A DNA stretch of 64,000 nucleotides, from the NCBI GenBank assembly GCA_028279185.1, contig JANQSS010000051.1, positions 1 through 64,000 of the forward strand, written 5' to 3'. Numbering within the stretch: the first letter of the stretch is position 1; the number at the start of each line of letters is the position of its first letter. Under the pieces are notes generated by a model that was given only the letters and a program-made list of their open reading frames with translations, was not told where the DNA came from and made no database searches. The DNA comes from Saprospiraceae bacterium (GTDB taxonomy: Bacteria; Bacteroidota; Bacteroidia; Chitinophagales; Saprospiraceae). Made by a program: the position numbers and the translations under genes. This document shows, one piece after another, positions 26,794 through 36,082 of the stretch.

Positions 26794-27690
26794 CTAACGA
26801 AGTAAATTTTCAACGGCAGATTCGATTTCGTTGTATGTAAATGTATAGCCATTTTCTAATGCTGTGCCTGGAAGTACTTTAATGCTATCTGTTAACAATT
26901 GTTGACGATCTCCGAGTAGTAATTTTGCAAATAATTTCGGTAACGGGAATAATAAAAAATTATTGAAACGCGCCTTTCCGATAACTCTTGCTAATTTTCG
27001 AGCAGTGACTGGGTGAGGCGCGACGGCATCAATGACTCCTGAAATATTGTCATTCTCGATAATAAAGTTGATCAAATTACATACGTCATCGATATGAATC
27101 CAGGAATAAATTTGATCACCCGGTGCAAAATAGGCACCCAAACCAAATTTAAATCCATCATTAATTTTTTTGAATGCACCTCCTGAGTCGGCTAGCACGA
27201 TACCGATTCGAAGAAGACAATGCCTGCCTGCCTGTAATGCGGCATTAGAGGCAGCTTCTTCCCATGCCTTACAAATTGTTTGTACAAAATTTTCACCACG
27301 AGATTCGTTTACACTTGATTTTATATCTGGCCCATATATGCCTATAGCTGACGCTGAAATATAGACAGGAGGGTGAGACATCATTTTCATTGAACGGGCT
27401 AATGAGTCATTAGGTAACGTACGACTCTGAATTAATTCGGTTCGATACGTTGATGTCCATTTTTTAGCAATGATACTTGCACCGGCTAGGTTGATGACAA
27501 CATCAATACCTGTCAAATCAATATCACCTTTTTGTGCGTCGTACGGGTTCCAAATAATATACCCATTTTTGTCGTGATAGGATGGATTCCGGGTTAGAAT
27601 AAAAACCTCGTGACCGTTCGACATTAGAACTTTTTTCAAAGACGATCCTATCAGGCCAGTACCTCCAGCTATGACAATTTTTTTTGACAC
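26794..27690 (-). CDS. TIGR01777-type NAD(P)-binding oxidoreductase (YfcH/SDR39U1-like)
   Basis: The 298-aa extended-SDR protein has the Rossmann loop IAGGTGLIGSSL (GxxGxxG, residues about 6-17) and VVINLAGASI (NAGA-like). The TIGR01777 segments ISASAIGIYG, WIHIDDVCNLINFI and VAPHPVTARKLA follow, ending with a DUF1731-like tail. It is a predicted nucleotide-sugar epimerase-like oxidoreductase with unknown substrate. It starts with GTG (27690), preceded by AGGA. It is divergent from the ABC importer operon with a 187-nt spacer. Confidence 0.88.
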   Translation of the reverse strand: MSKKIVIAGGTGLIGSSLKKVLMSNGHEVFILTRNPSYHDKNGYIIWNPYDAQKGDIDLTGIDVVINLAGASIIAKKWTSTYRTELIQSRTLPNDSLARSMKMMSHPPVYISASAIGIYGPDIKSSVNESRGENFVQTICKAWEEAASNAALQAGRHCLLRIGIVLADSGGAFKKINDGFKFGLGAYFAPGDQIYSWIHIDDVCNLINFIIENDNISGVIDAVAPHPVTARKLARVIGKARFNNFLLFPLPKLFAKLLLGDRQQLLTDSIKVLPGTALENGYTFTYNEIESAVENLLR

Positions 27691-27877
27691 TCCTGTAATA
27701 TTAAATAATTATTAAATGTTAAGCTTAATTTCAGATAGTAATTTACGTCGCTGTTCGTATTATTCGTTTTTTTGGTTGTTTAATTAAACAGTTCAGTTGA
27801 ATGTCTACATATTTTTCTGAATACTCGGGAAAAGATGGCTTTTTTTTTATAATTTCGGATCACAAGCACCAAAAGTC

Positions 27878-29602
27878 ATGAAATCGATTTATTACGCGCT
27901 GTTAATTTGCGTCAGCGTTTGTGCACTTTCGTGCCAAACAGAGCGGCAAATCAACCAAAATCAACTAGTCATACGTTTCGAAAGCGAGCCGGATAGGTTG
28001 AACCCCATTCTCTCAACAGGCTCCTATGCGAGCCAGATAGAAGGTCAAATCTTCCAACCTTTAGCCGAACTTGATCCAATTACATTGAATTTCGAGCCGA
28101 TTTTAATTGAACGAATACCAGCGCTAGTGCGCGACGAACGGCAGGAATTTGGCCCAGTAGACCGTCTGGACATTAAAATTAAAGATAGCGCCAGGTGGTC
28201 AGATGGAAAGCCCGTTTCAAATGTTGACGTCCTATTCACGCTGAAAGTAATCCTCACGCCAGACGTTAAAGCGGATCGAAAACGTACAATATTTTCGTTT
28301 GTAAGAGGAGAAAAGCATGATGAAAACGATTCCAAGTTTTTGTCTCTTTATGTTGATACAGCAAGGTATAATGCCAAAAGGATAGCACTTAACTTTCACA
28401 TCCTACCACAACACATTTATGACTCAGTCGGTCTGCTAAACAACATACCGCTAAACGATTTAATTGCTAACAATATCTCTTCTGAAAATGAAAAAAGTTT
28501 GACCGAATTCAGCGATTTATTCCGAACGGAACGATTTAGTCGTACTACAATTATTGGGAGCGGACCTTATGAATTGGATTATTGGAATACAGGGTACGAA
28601 ATCCAATTGAAAAGAAAACAAAATTGGTGGGGCGATGCCTATGCCGAAAATAATTTATTCAAGGCCATTCCAAAAGAATTACGCTATCGTATCATACCTG
28701 ATCAACAATTGGCCATAACCGCGATGGCTAACAATAATATTGATATAATTGCAGGCGTAACACCTGAAAAATTCAGTGTATTACGTGAGACACAACCTGA
28801 GCTTTATCAATACCTGACTCCTGTAATACCTCGATTTTTTTACATCATTTTAAATACGGAGTCGTCAATACTGAAGGATCCACAAACACGTAAAGCACTG
28901 GCTTTTTTAGTTGACCAACAAAAATTAATTGAAGTCGTTATGAGCGGGTATGGTCGTGAGCTGAGTGCTCCGATATTGCCTATGAGCAAGTTGTACAATG
29001 ATAAAATTAAGCCGTATCCGTTTGACGTCCAGCAAGCGAATGAACTACTCAAAACGGCCGGTTGGACTTCGTTCAATGATGATGGCATTCTTATTAGAGA
29101 ACGCGAAGGTAATTTGGAAGAACTCAAGCTGGACATAAAAATTACGGGTAGCAGACTTGGACGTCAAATTGCACTAATACTTCAAAATAACTTTAAAAAA
29201 GCAGGAATTGACTTAGAAATAAAAGCTCAGAAATTTTCCAACACCAGGCAAGACATGCAAAAAGGAGATTTCAATTTGGTGGCTACGGCTGCGTCTCAGG
29301 CCTTGGGTGAACCCAATTTGAAATCATCTTGGCATTCGACAAGCATTTCATCTAGTGGTGGGAATTTATCGAGAATTGCGAGTGATCAAATCGATAAAGT
29401 GCTGGATGACTTAGCCGATGAAGAGAATCCGGAAGCCAGGATAAAGCTCTATCACGAGTTTCACAGCTTGATTCATGAAGAGGTACCTGTATTATTTTTA
29501 CTTATGCCTACTGAGTGTGTCTTAGTCAGTAAATCGTGGCATGTAGATGAATCTGCTCGACGACCCGGCTATTTTGAAAATATGGCCTATCCAGAAAAAT
29601 AG
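27878..29602 (+). CDS. ABC transporter substrate-binding lipoprotein (peptide/nickel family 5)
   Basis: The 574-aa lipoprotein has a lipobox at residues about 16-19 (ALSC). The family 5 extracellular solute-binding domain follows: SEPDRLNPILSTGSYASQI, KDSARWSDGKPVSNVDVLFTLK, GSGPYELDYWNTGYEIQLKR, and DPQTRKALAFLVDQQKLIEVV. This family binds oligopeptides, dipeptides or similar ligands. Two permease genes follow. A near-match promoter element TAATTTCG (27850-27857) lies 20 nt upstream of the start. The ligand cannot be deduced. Confidence 0.9.
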   Translation: MKSIYYALLICVSVCALSCQTERQINQNQLVIRFESEPDRLNPILSTGSYASQIEGQIFQPLAELDPITLNFEPILIERIPALVRDERQEFGPVDRLDIKIKDSARWSDGKPVSNVDVLFTLKVILTPDVKADRKRTIFSFVRGEKHDENDSKFLSLYVDTARYNAKRIALNFHILPQHIYDSVGLLNNIPLNDLIANNISSENEKSLTEFSDLFRTERFSRTTIIGSGPYELDYWNTGYEIQLKRKQNWWGDAYAENNLFKAIPKELRYRIIPDQQLAITAMANNNIDIIAGVTPEKFSVLRETQPELYQYLTPVIPRFFYIILNTESSILKDPQTRKALAFLVDQQKLIEVVMSGYGRELSAPILPMSKLYNDKIKPYPFDVQQANELLKTAGWTSFNDDGILIREREGNLEELKLDIKITGSRLGRQIALILQNNFKKAGIDLEIKAQKFSNTRQDMQKGDFNLVATAASQALGEPNLKSSWHSTSISSSGGNLSRIASDQIDKVLDDLADEENPEARIKLYHEFHSLIHEEVPVLFLLMPTECVLVSKSWHVDESARRPGYFENMAYPEK

Positions 29603-29678
29603 TTACGCACAGTATTGTAGCATTATCAGGCTTTCAGCATTGGGCATCGTCCGCTAGGATGAAACTTTCTATTATGCT

Positions 29679-29686
29679 TAAATTTG
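29679..29686 (+). promoter_or_regulatory. Promoter -7 element (TAAATTTG) before the OppB-like permease
   Basis: A perfect TAnnTTTG ends 3 nt before a GTG at 29690. This supports a separate leaderless transcript for the permeases and makes the GTG, rather than the TTG at 29684 inside the element, the start codon. Confidence 0.55.
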
Positions 29687-29689
29687 ATC

Positions 29690-31042
29690 GTGATCGCTTT
29701 TTTCGGTAGAAGATTGTTATGGATAGTTCCGATCATTCTTGGAGCGCTGACGCTGTTATTCCTTTTGAATGAAAGCTCACTGCAAAGACAAACGGATCGT
29801 ATTTTTTCGGAAGAGGAGTTGCTTGTCTTGTCGATAGAAGAACAGGTGGTTTTGCAACAGGACATCATGCATCGAAATGGCTTTGACCTTCCTGTTTTTT
29901 ATTTTTCAATTCATAACAAAGGCTGGAGGCCGTCATTACGAAGGCAATTTCCAGTGTCGGATTATAACTTCGTACGATCGTTGAGCGCTATCACGCTTAA
30001 TTCGGAGAGTACATTGGCATTGGGAAAAAGAATTCTTAGGGTAAAAAAAAGCCTTAAACAATCTGATCGGTACAATTATCGCTTACATCAAGCAATAAAC
30101 GATGACGATGCGCGCAATTTTGTTCGGGAACTGAATAAAACCCCCGAAAACCAACTAAATGACGAATTACGAGAAATTAATAGTGCAATCCAAACACAAA
30201 TTGCAAATCGATCCATTCTGGAGGCGCTTCCACTTGTAAGCTGGAACGGTATAAATAATCGATTCCATTGTTTTATTTCCACCATGTTTATGTCAGGAAA
30301 TTTGAGGTCGAATGTAGACGGCGTACCGGTCTTCAAAAAAATATGGCCTGCCGTGGGTATTACACTGTTTATTAGCTTGGTTTCATTGCTATTTCTTGTG
30401 TGTATTGGTATTCTACTTGGTAATTATATTTTCAAAAGAATAGGTTCATGGTCAGCCAATCTTGCACAATCGATATTATACGTATTTTACGCTATTCCAT
30501 TGTTTTGGTTGGCTACTTTAATCCTTTATGCGGGAGGCGTTTTCCCCTCGGCGCTGTCTGCGGGTCTTCCCGTTATACAACCTGGGGAGACTCCTTCTTT
30601 GTCGACTTTCTTACGTCTTGACAATATTGGATTTCTTATACTGCCAATTATAACAATTATATTGAGCGAAGTGGCTGTAATAGCAATTCAATTGTATCGT
30701 GCCATGTTGGCTACTGCTCAAAAGAAATTTGTTTTAGCAGCACACAGTCGTGGATTGGAAAAAGATGTCGTGCTGCTAAAATACAATCGCCCCTTTTCAC
30801 TCTTCACAATATTAACGATTATAGGAAATAGTATTCCGAATTTAATTTCCGGGTCTGTGGTTATTGAACTTATATTTAATATACCGGGAATGGGCCGCCT
30901 TCTTTGGGATTCACTTTATGCTTATGATTGGAGTGTTGTTTCTGGGTTGCTTTTAGTTGGAATATTATTCAGTGTATTAGGCCAGCTTTTTACTGATACC
31001 GCTTATTATTATTTTAATCCGGAATTGCGTTCGAATATTTGA
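29690..31042 (+). CDS. ABC transporter permease, OppB/DppB family, with large periplasmic insert
   Basis: The 450-aa permease has the N-terminal helix (RRLLWIVPIILGALTLLFLL) and a C-terminal binding-protein-dependent permease domain (residues about 220-450). The domain has the EAA-like loop AAHSRGLEKDVVLLKYNRPF and the terminal WDSLYAYDWSVVSGLLLVGILF typical of DppB. Between the first and second helices lie about 190 mostly charged residues, making it much longer than the roughly 310-340-aa Proteobacterial DppB. The start is set by the promoter element. It overlaps the DppC-like gene by 1 nt (TGATG). Confidence 0.88.
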   Translation: MIAFFGRRLLWIVPIILGALTLLFLLNESSLQRQTDRIFSEEELLVLSIEEQVVLQQDIMHRNGFDLPVFYFSIHNKGWRPSLRRQFPVSDYNFVRSLSAITLNSESTLALGKRILRVKKSLKQSDRYNYRLHQAINDDDARNFVRELNKTPENQLNDELREINSAIQTQIANRSILEALPLVSWNGINNRFHCFISTMFMSGNLRSNVDGVPVFKKIWPAVGITLFISLVSLLFLVCIGILLGNYIFKRIGSWSANLAQSILYVFYAIPLFWLATLILYAGGVFPSALSAGLPVIQPGETPSLSTFLRLDNIGFLILPIITIILSEVAVIAIQLYRAMLATAQKKFVLAAHSRGLEKDVVLLKYNRPFSLFTILTIIGNSIPNLISGSVVIELIFNIPGMGRLLWDSLYAYDWSVVSGLLLVGILFSVLGQLFTDTAYYYFNPELRSNI

Positions 31043-32247
31043 TGTTTACAGGTGTAAAAAATATTAGACGATCAAAACAGATAGGTTTGAAAATAGCTTA
31101 TGCTATAGTCTTACTATTTACATTTTTTGCAATTTTCGCTTCATTGATAGCCAATGAAAGACCAATTTACATTGAGAATCAAGGAAAGTCCTCCTGGCCC
31201 ATATTTACTTCTGCGAACTGGGAGTTCAATTGTTCGGAACAAACATGTACTCGACGATATACGCTCATTCCATTTTCGCCATCTACTATCGATGCATCAT
31301 CTATTTACGCACCTCCCGGTGAGAAAAGTGAAGAATATGGATATCGTCACTTACTTGGATCGGATGAATTGGGCAGAGATGTCTTGGCCGCTATAATACA
31401 TGGATCCAGGACAGCATTGCTCATTAGCGGACTTGCAGCGTTTCTTGCCCTTGTAATGGGCTTGCTTTACGGCATGATACTGGGCTATTATGGAGATGAC
31501 CGGCTGGGTTTTTCCTCTTATCAATTGATCGGATTTATGATTATTAGCATTTTGGTTTTCTTTCTATTTGCTTTTACACGTAATCTCTGTTTGGGCATGT
31601 ACATATCACCACGAAATTTTATCCTAATAGGGTTCATTCTATTGATGCTGTATCTGACCGGAATTTATCAGTTAAAATATATACGCAGTAAAGGAAAATC
31701 TATTCAGTTGCGATTAGATGATGTTGGAATGCGACTAATCGACTTAGTTAAGGCACTACCTGCCCTTTTTATAGTCTTATTTGTATTGCAAATTGTTGAA
31801 GGACAAGCGGTTACCACCCTTGTATTGTTAATAGCATTTCTTTTGTGGGCACCAATTACACGCCACGCACGTGCCGAAACCATTCGGCTTCGGGAGAATC
31901 CGGCCATACAATCCGCAATCCTTAGTGGCCGAAGCGATATGTACATCATGCGGCATCACGTTCTTCCATTCATAGTAAGACCACTATTTGTTACACTTTC
32001 ATTTAGCATGGCAGGAGCCATTTTACTCGAAGCAACGCTATCTTTTCTAGGATTGGGGTTACCTGTTGATCATGTTAGTTGGGGGACAATGATCAATGCT
32101 GCTCGGACAGAATCTTCAGCCTGGTGGTTACTTGTGTTTCCCGGCATCTGCATGCTGCTCCTAATTTGGAGTTTTCAACATATCGGAAGATCGGTAGAAA
32201 TAAGAATGCGAAAGGAGGCCAATGTATTAGAGACGGATCATGGGTAA
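31042..32247 (+). CDS. ABC transporter permease, OppC/DppC family, with extra membrane segments
   Basis: This is a 401-aa permease: N-terminal helix, then the DppC marker YRHLLGSDELGRDVLAAIIHGSRTAL, and a C-terminal permease domain. The domain has the EAA loop AILSGRSDMYIMRHHVLPFI and the family ending LEATLSFLGLGLPVDHVSWGTMI. Between the GSRTALLISG helix and the later LVKALPALFIVLFVL helix there is an insertion of about 90 residues holding two extra hydrophobic segments (about 161-180 and 188-207). No ATPase gene follows, so the importer must borrow an ATPase from elsewhere. ATG at 31042 is chosen over the overlapping TTG at 31039. Confidence 0.88.
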   Translation: MFTGVKNIRRSKQIGLKIAYAIVLLFTFFAIFASLIANERPIYIENQGKSSWPIFTSANWEFNCSEQTCTRRYTLIPFSPSTIDASSIYAPPGEKSEEYGYRHLLGSDELGRDVLAAIIHGSRTALLISGLAAFLALVMGLLYGMILGYYGDDRLGFSSYQLIGFMIISILVFFLFAFTRNLCLGMYISPRNFILIGFILLMLYLTGIYQLKYIRSKGKSIQLRLDDVGMRLIDLVKALPALFIVLFVLQIVEGQAVTTLVLLIAFLLWAPITRHARAETIRLRENPAIQSAILSGRSDMYIMRHHVLPFIVRPLFVTLSFSMAGAILLEATLSFLGLGLPVDHVSWGTMINAARTESSAWWLLVFPGICMLLLIWSFQHIGRSVEIRMRKEANVLETDHG

Positions 32248-32265
32248 ACAATCATTTGCCCAATT

Positions 32266-32457
32266 CTAATTTCGACGTTTCTTGTATTTCTTTGATTTTC
32301 CAACAAGGCCAGACTTGGTTTTAGTTTTTTTAGCCTTAGATCCGTCAAACTTAGGCGTGGTATCCTCATTCACAGGACACCCTATTTTCTTAGTACAAGA
32401 AGGGGATAACAGGGTGAAAAACCCTGCTAACAGTAGCATTATCCAGTATTTATGCAT
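32266..32457 (-). CDS. Small lysine-rich putative lipoprotein
   Basis: The 63-aa protein has an N-terminal hydrophobic segment (residues 5-19) ending in a plausible Bacteroidota lipobox (LLSPSC, C21). A second cysteine follows (GCP, C27). The C-terminal half is strikingly basic (KAKKTKTKSGLVGKSKKYKKRRN, residues about 41-63, shown in the translated sequence). I do not recognise a family, although short Cys-x-Pro lipoproteins of this type recur in the phylum. It is convergent with the DppC-like gene, 18 nt apart. The basic tail would sit in the periplasm if the signal is real. Confidence 0.55.
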   Translation of the reverse strand: MHKYWIMLLLAGFFTLLSPSCTKKIGCPVNEDTTPKFDGSKAKKTKTKSGLVGKSKKYKKRRN

Positions 32458-32596
32458 AGAAATACGGCATTTTTATAGAAAAACGAATATAAGACAATCA
32501 CATTGTATCTTGCTGAACCTTAGTGACTTTGATCAGTTACATATAACAAAAAATCCCATATGGCTTGCCAATTGGGCAACTTAGCGCTTCAAATAC

Positions 32597-32627
32597 TTGC
32601 TAATTCGGGATGTTGAGACTATTTTTG
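32597..32627 (+). promoter_or_regulatory. Promoter of the HU gene (TTG-N20-TATTTTTG)
   Basis: TTG at 32597-32599 and TATTTTTG at 32620-32627 are separated by 20 nt, a full match to the Bacteroidota two-part promoter. The ATG is 34 nt further, so HU has a leader of about 28 nt that is A-rich and lacks a Shine-Dalgarno. Confidence 0.68.
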
Positions 32628-32661
32628 CCCTGTAAATTCATTTAATCTTAAACACAACAAA

Positions 32662-32934
32662 ATGAACAAAGGCGAATTAATCGAAAGCATCTCACGTCAG
32701 TCAGGATTGACAAAAGCAGATGCTGGTAGAGCTCTTGATGCAACATTGGACGCAATCCAGGGAATCTTGGCTACAGGTGACAAAGTTACTTTGCCAGGAT
32801 TTGGAACTTTCTCTGTTTCAAAGCGAGCTGCCAGAACAGGACGTAATCCTCAGACTGGCGAGGCAATCAAAATTAAAGCAAGAACTGTTGCCAAATTTAA
32901 AGCGGGCAAGAATTTATCTGACGCTGTAAACTAA
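32662..32934 (+). CDS. HU family DNA-binding protein
   Basis: The 90-aa histone-like protein has the HU signature [26 protein letters not shown] (residues about 46-71, containing the DNA-wrapping arm with the intercalating Pro). The helical N-terminus [21 protein letters not shown] is standard. It forms a dimer that bends and compacts DNA. It has a complete promoter upstream and a strong terminator downstream, so it is transcribed alone, as expected for a highly expressed gene. Confidence 0.96.
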   Translation: MNKGELIESISRQSGLTKADAGRALDATLDAIQGILATGDKVTLPGFGTFSVSKRAARTGRNPQTGEAIKIKARTVAKFKAGKNLSDAVN

Positions 32935-32957
32935 GGTTGCTCAACAACAAAAAAAAG

Positions 32958-32992
32958 AAGGTAATCTGAGCTGTGCTTAGGTTGCCTTTTTT
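32958..32992 (+). terminator. Rho-independent terminator of the HU gene
   Basis: A 14-bp stem (AAGGTAATCTGAGC at 32958-32971 with GCTTAGGTTGCCTT at 32975-32988, four G-U wobbles, no mismatches) closes a 3-nt loop and is followed by a T6 tract. The T tract ends in the first base of the transketolase -7 element, so the terminator and the next promoter are fused. Confidence 0.82.
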
Positions 32993-32999
32993 ATTTTTG
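32992..32999 (+). promoter_or_regulatory. Promoter -7 element (TATTTTTG) for the transketolase genes
   Basis: A perfect TAnnTTTG ends 3 nt before the ATG at 33003. It begins in the T tract of the HU terminator. The predicted transcript is leaderless. Confidence 0.6.
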
Positions 33000-33002
33000 T
33001 GC

Positions 33003-33854
33003 ATGCAATCAAATCCCTCCACAGAGGAGCTCGAGCGTATAGCTTCTCAAATCAGACGAGATATAGTTCGCATGGTACATGGTGTCGCTTCAGGCCATCC
33101 GGGTGGCTCCTTAGGCTGTGCTGATTTTTTTACCGCACTCTATTTCCGTATACTCAAACACAGTACGTCATTCAATATGAAAGGCACAGATGAAGATATG
33201 TTCTTTCTATCCAACGGGCATATCTCACCCGTATGGTATTCGGCGCTTGCACGCTCCGGATATTTCCCTGTGCAGGAATTAGCAACTTTCAGAAAAATAG
33301 ATTCCCGACTTCAAGGGCATCCTGCTACACATGAGCACCTGCCAGGTGTGCGAGTGGCGAGTGGTTCGCTTGGTCAAGGTGTTTCAGTTGCCATTGGGGC
33401 TGCACTTAGCAAACGATTAGATGGGGATGACCACCTTGTTTACGTATTGACTGGTGATGGTGAGCTACAAGAAGGACAAATATGGGAAGCGCTCATGTTT
33501 GCTCCTCACTACATGTTAGACAATCTTATTTTAGTTGTCGATTGGAACGGACAGCAAATCGATGGTCCAAATCACGAGATTATGGCGCTAGGAGATCTTG
33601 AAGAAAAGTTTTCTGCTTTTGGCTGGGAAACACTTAAGATGAATGGCAACGAAATGAATGATCTTGTCAATAAGCTTGAACATGCAAAAACGCGAATGGG
33701 TCGAGGAAAACCATTGGCCATTCTTATGACAACGGAAATGGGCAAAGGAGTTGATTATATGGAAGGGACGCACGCTTGGCATGGAAAAGCGCCTAATGAT
33801 GAACTTGCCGAACGAGCACTTGATCAATTAACTGAAACCCTTGGAGACTACTAG
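33003..33854 (+). CDS. Transketolase, N-terminal subunit
   Basis: This is the 283-aa N-terminal (thiamine diphosphate-binding) half of transketolase. It shows [23 protein letters not shown], the [19 protein letters not shown] segment, and the ThDP motif [20 protein letters not shown]...[11 protein letters not shown]. The next gene, 2 nt downstream, encodes the C-terminal half, together one enzyme of the pentose phosphate pathway. An in-frame GTG at 32973 would start inside the terminator stem, so the ATG at 33003 is chosen. Confidence 0.92.
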   Translation: MQSNPSTEELERIASQIRRDIVRMVHGVASGHPGGSLGCADFFTALYFRILKHSTSFNMKGTDEDMFFLSNGHISPVWYSALARSGYFPVQELATFRKIDSRLQGHPATHEHLPGVRVASGSLGQGVSVAIGAALSKRLDGDDHLVYVLTGDGELQEGQIWEALMFAPHYMLDNLILVVDWNGQQIDGPNHEIMALGDLEEKFSAFGWETLKMNGNEMNDLVNKLEHAKTRMGRGKPLAILMTTEMGKGVDYMEGTHAWHGKAPNDELAERALDQLTETLGDY

Positions 33855-33856
33855 TT

Positions 33857-34822
33857 ATGAAATCTATACACGATTATTCATTTACAGAGAAGAAAGCGAC
33901 CCGAGATGGTTTTGGGGCAGGTTTATTGCAAGTTGGAAAAGACAATGATAACGTTGTTGCCTTATGCGCTGATTTAACGGGGTCTTTGAAAATGAATGCC
34001 TTCAAAGATGAATTTCCAAACCGCTTTTTTCAAGTAGGGATCGCAGAGGCTAATATGATGGGCATCGCGGCTGGATTGGCCACAACGGGTAAAATACCTT
34101 ATACCGGAACCTTCGCCAACTTTTCTACAGGGCGAGTTTATGATCAAATAAGACAGTCAATCGCATACTCATCCAAAAATGTAAAAATATGTGCAAGTCA
34201 TGCCGGCTTAACGCTTGGCGAGGACGGTGCGACGCATCAGATACTAGAAGATATTGGTCTTATGCGTATGCTCCCCGGCATGACAGTGATCAACCCATGT
34301 GACTACAATCAGACAAAATTGGCAACACAAGCAATTGCCAACGTAGAAGGCCCTGTCTATCTTAGATTCGGTCGACCGAGCTGGCCGATTTTTTCACCTG
34401 TAGAAGAAAAATTTGAAATCGGAAAAGCCTGGCACATTTCATCGGGTATAGACGTAACCATTGTTGCAACAGGTCACCTTGTGTGGACCGCTATCGAAGC
34501 CGCGCAGGAACTCGAAAAAATGGGTATTTCGTCCGATGTATTGAACATCCATACTATTAAACCGTTGGATACAGACGCAATCATTCAATCTGTTCAAAAA
34601 ACCGGTTGCATCGTCTCAGCAGAAGAGCACAACAAGTTCGGAGGATTGGGTTCTGCAGTGGCAGAAGCCCTTATCACTTCCAATCCTGTTCCTATGGAAA
34701 TGGTGGCAGTGAATGATTCATTTGGTGAAAGTGGAAAACCAACGGAATTGCTTGAAAAGTATGGCTTGACAAAAAATAATATCGTCGAGGCAGTGAAAAA
34801 AGTACGAGCTAGAAAACAATAA
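33857..34822 (+). CDS. Transketolase, C-terminal subunit
   Basis: The 321-aa protein holds the pyrimidine-binding and C-terminal domains of transketolase. Features are [28 protein letters not shown], the [21 protein letters not shown] glutamate segment (catalytic Glu of GIAEANM), [21 protein letters not shown], and a C-terminal domain with [18 protein letters not shown]. It follows the N-terminal subunit with a 2-nt gap and must form the active heterotetramer with it. A 96-nt gap separates it from the transsulfuration gene. Confidence 0.92.
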   Translation: MKSIHDYSFTEKKATRDGFGAGLLQVGKDNDNVVALCADLTGSLKMNAFKDEFPNRFFQVGIAEANMMGIAAGLATTGKIPYTGTFANFSTGRVYDQIRQSIAYSSKNVKICASHAGLTLGEDGATHQILEDIGLMRMLPGMTVINPCDYNQTKLATQAIANVEGPVYLRFGRPSWPIFSPVEEKFEIGKAWHISSGIDVTIVATGHLVWTAIEAAQELEKMGISSDVLNIHTIKPLDTDAIIQSVQKTGCIVSAEEHNKFGGLGSAVAEALITSNPVPMEMVAVNDSFGESGKPTELLEKYGLTKNNIVEAVKKVRARKQ

Positions 34823-34918
34823 TTAATTACTAAAGGCTGAAAATTTAATATTCCATATTATCTCAAATTTGAAGTATGACTTAATATGGATAGTTATTCG
34901 ACTAAGAATTTTCAAAGT

Positions 34919-36064
34919 ATGAAATTTGAAACTAAAACTATACATGCTGGAGTTCATCCAGACGAATTAACTGGTGCAGTCATGACACCTATTTACCAGA
35001 CATCTACTTATGCACAGTCAGGCCCAGGTGACCATAAGGGATTTGAGTATGCACGTGGCCATAATTTAACACGGGATGTACTACAAAATAATTTAGCAAG
35101 TCTTGAAAATGGCCTAGGTGCTGTCTGTTTTGGTAGTGGGCTAGCAGCGATGGATGCAATAATCAAATTATTTAAATCTGGTGATGAAATAATTGGATCC
35201 AATGATCTTTATGGCGGCAGTTATAGACAACTTCGCGCGGTATATGCTGGATTTGGTATTGAGTCCAAATTTTTAAACCTCGTGAATCCAGAAATACTAC
35301 ATGAAGCAATATCTGATAAGACAAAATTAATTTGGATTGAATCTCCTAGCAATCCGCTATTGCAAATTTTGGATATAAAACGAATTTGTGAAATTGCACA
35401 TAGCAAAGGTGTTAAGGTTTGTGTTGATAATACATTTGCTACTCCTTATTTACAACAACCGCTGGACCTTGGGGCAGATATTGTCATGCATTCTGCAACA
35501 AAGTATTTGGGAGGACATTCGGATGTCATACACGGTTGTGTAGTTTGTAAACATCAAGAAGACTTGGATCGATTAAGTTTTATTCAAAATGCTTCCGGTG
35601 CTGTCCCTGGTCCGATGGATTGTTTTTTAATCCTACGCGGAATAAAAACGTTGCATGTGCGCGTAGAACGAGCGTGTGATAATGCTGAGGCAATGACAGC
35701 ATTTTTATTGCAGCACGAAAAAATTGGAAGAGTCTACTACCCCGGATTGCAAAACCACCCAGGACATGAGTTGGCAAAAAATCAAATGAACAGGTTTGGC
35801 GGAATTGTATCGTTCGAACTTGCGTCAGATTCCATGGACGATGTTCATGAGGTATTGAAGCATACAAAAATCTTTGCTTTGGCAGAATCTCTCGGAGGCG
35901 TGGAATCATTAATGACTCATCCAAGCTCCATGACCCATGGCTCAATCCCAAGAGAGGAAAGATTAAAGGCGGGCTTGAAAGATGGTTTGATTCGCTTATC
36001 CGTCGGCATCGAACATCAGGAAGACTTAATTCAGGATATTGAAAATGCACTATCTGTGATTTAA
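34919..36064 (+). CDS. Trans-sulfuration PLP enzyme (cystathionine gamma-synthase/lyase family)
   Basis: The 381-aa Cys/Met metabolism PLP-dependent enzyme opens with the family motif FETKTIHAGVHPDELTGAVMTPIYQTSTYAQ. It has VCFGSGLAAMDAI, the PLP loop, and the Schiff-base lysine in MHSATKYLGGHSD. The C-terminal LAESLGGVESLMTHPSSMTHG is typical of MetB/MccB. I prefer the ATG at 34919 to the one at 34886 because homologues start close to FETKTIHAG. Choice between synthase and lyase cannot be made from sequence alone. Confidence 0.88.
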   Translation: MKFETKTIHAGVHPDELTGAVMTPIYQTSTYAQSGPGDHKGFEYARGHNLTRDVLQNNLASLENGLGAVCFGSGLAAMDAIIKLFKSGDEIIGSNDLYGGSYRQLRAVYAGFGIESKFLNLVNPEILHEAISDKTKLIWIESPSNPLLQILDIKRICEIAHSKGVKVCVDNTFATPYLQQPLDLGADIVMHSATKYLGGHSDVIHGCVVCKHQEDLDRLSFIQNASGAVPGPMDCFLILRGIKTLHVRVERACDNAEAMTAFLLQHEKIGRVYYPGLQNHPGHELAKNQMNRFGGIVSFELASDSMDDVHEVLKHTKIFALAESLGGVESLMTHPSSMTHGSIPREERLKAGLKDGLIRLSVGIEHQEDLIQDIENALSVI

Positions 36065-36082
36065 TCTAATTGAATTTTGCCG

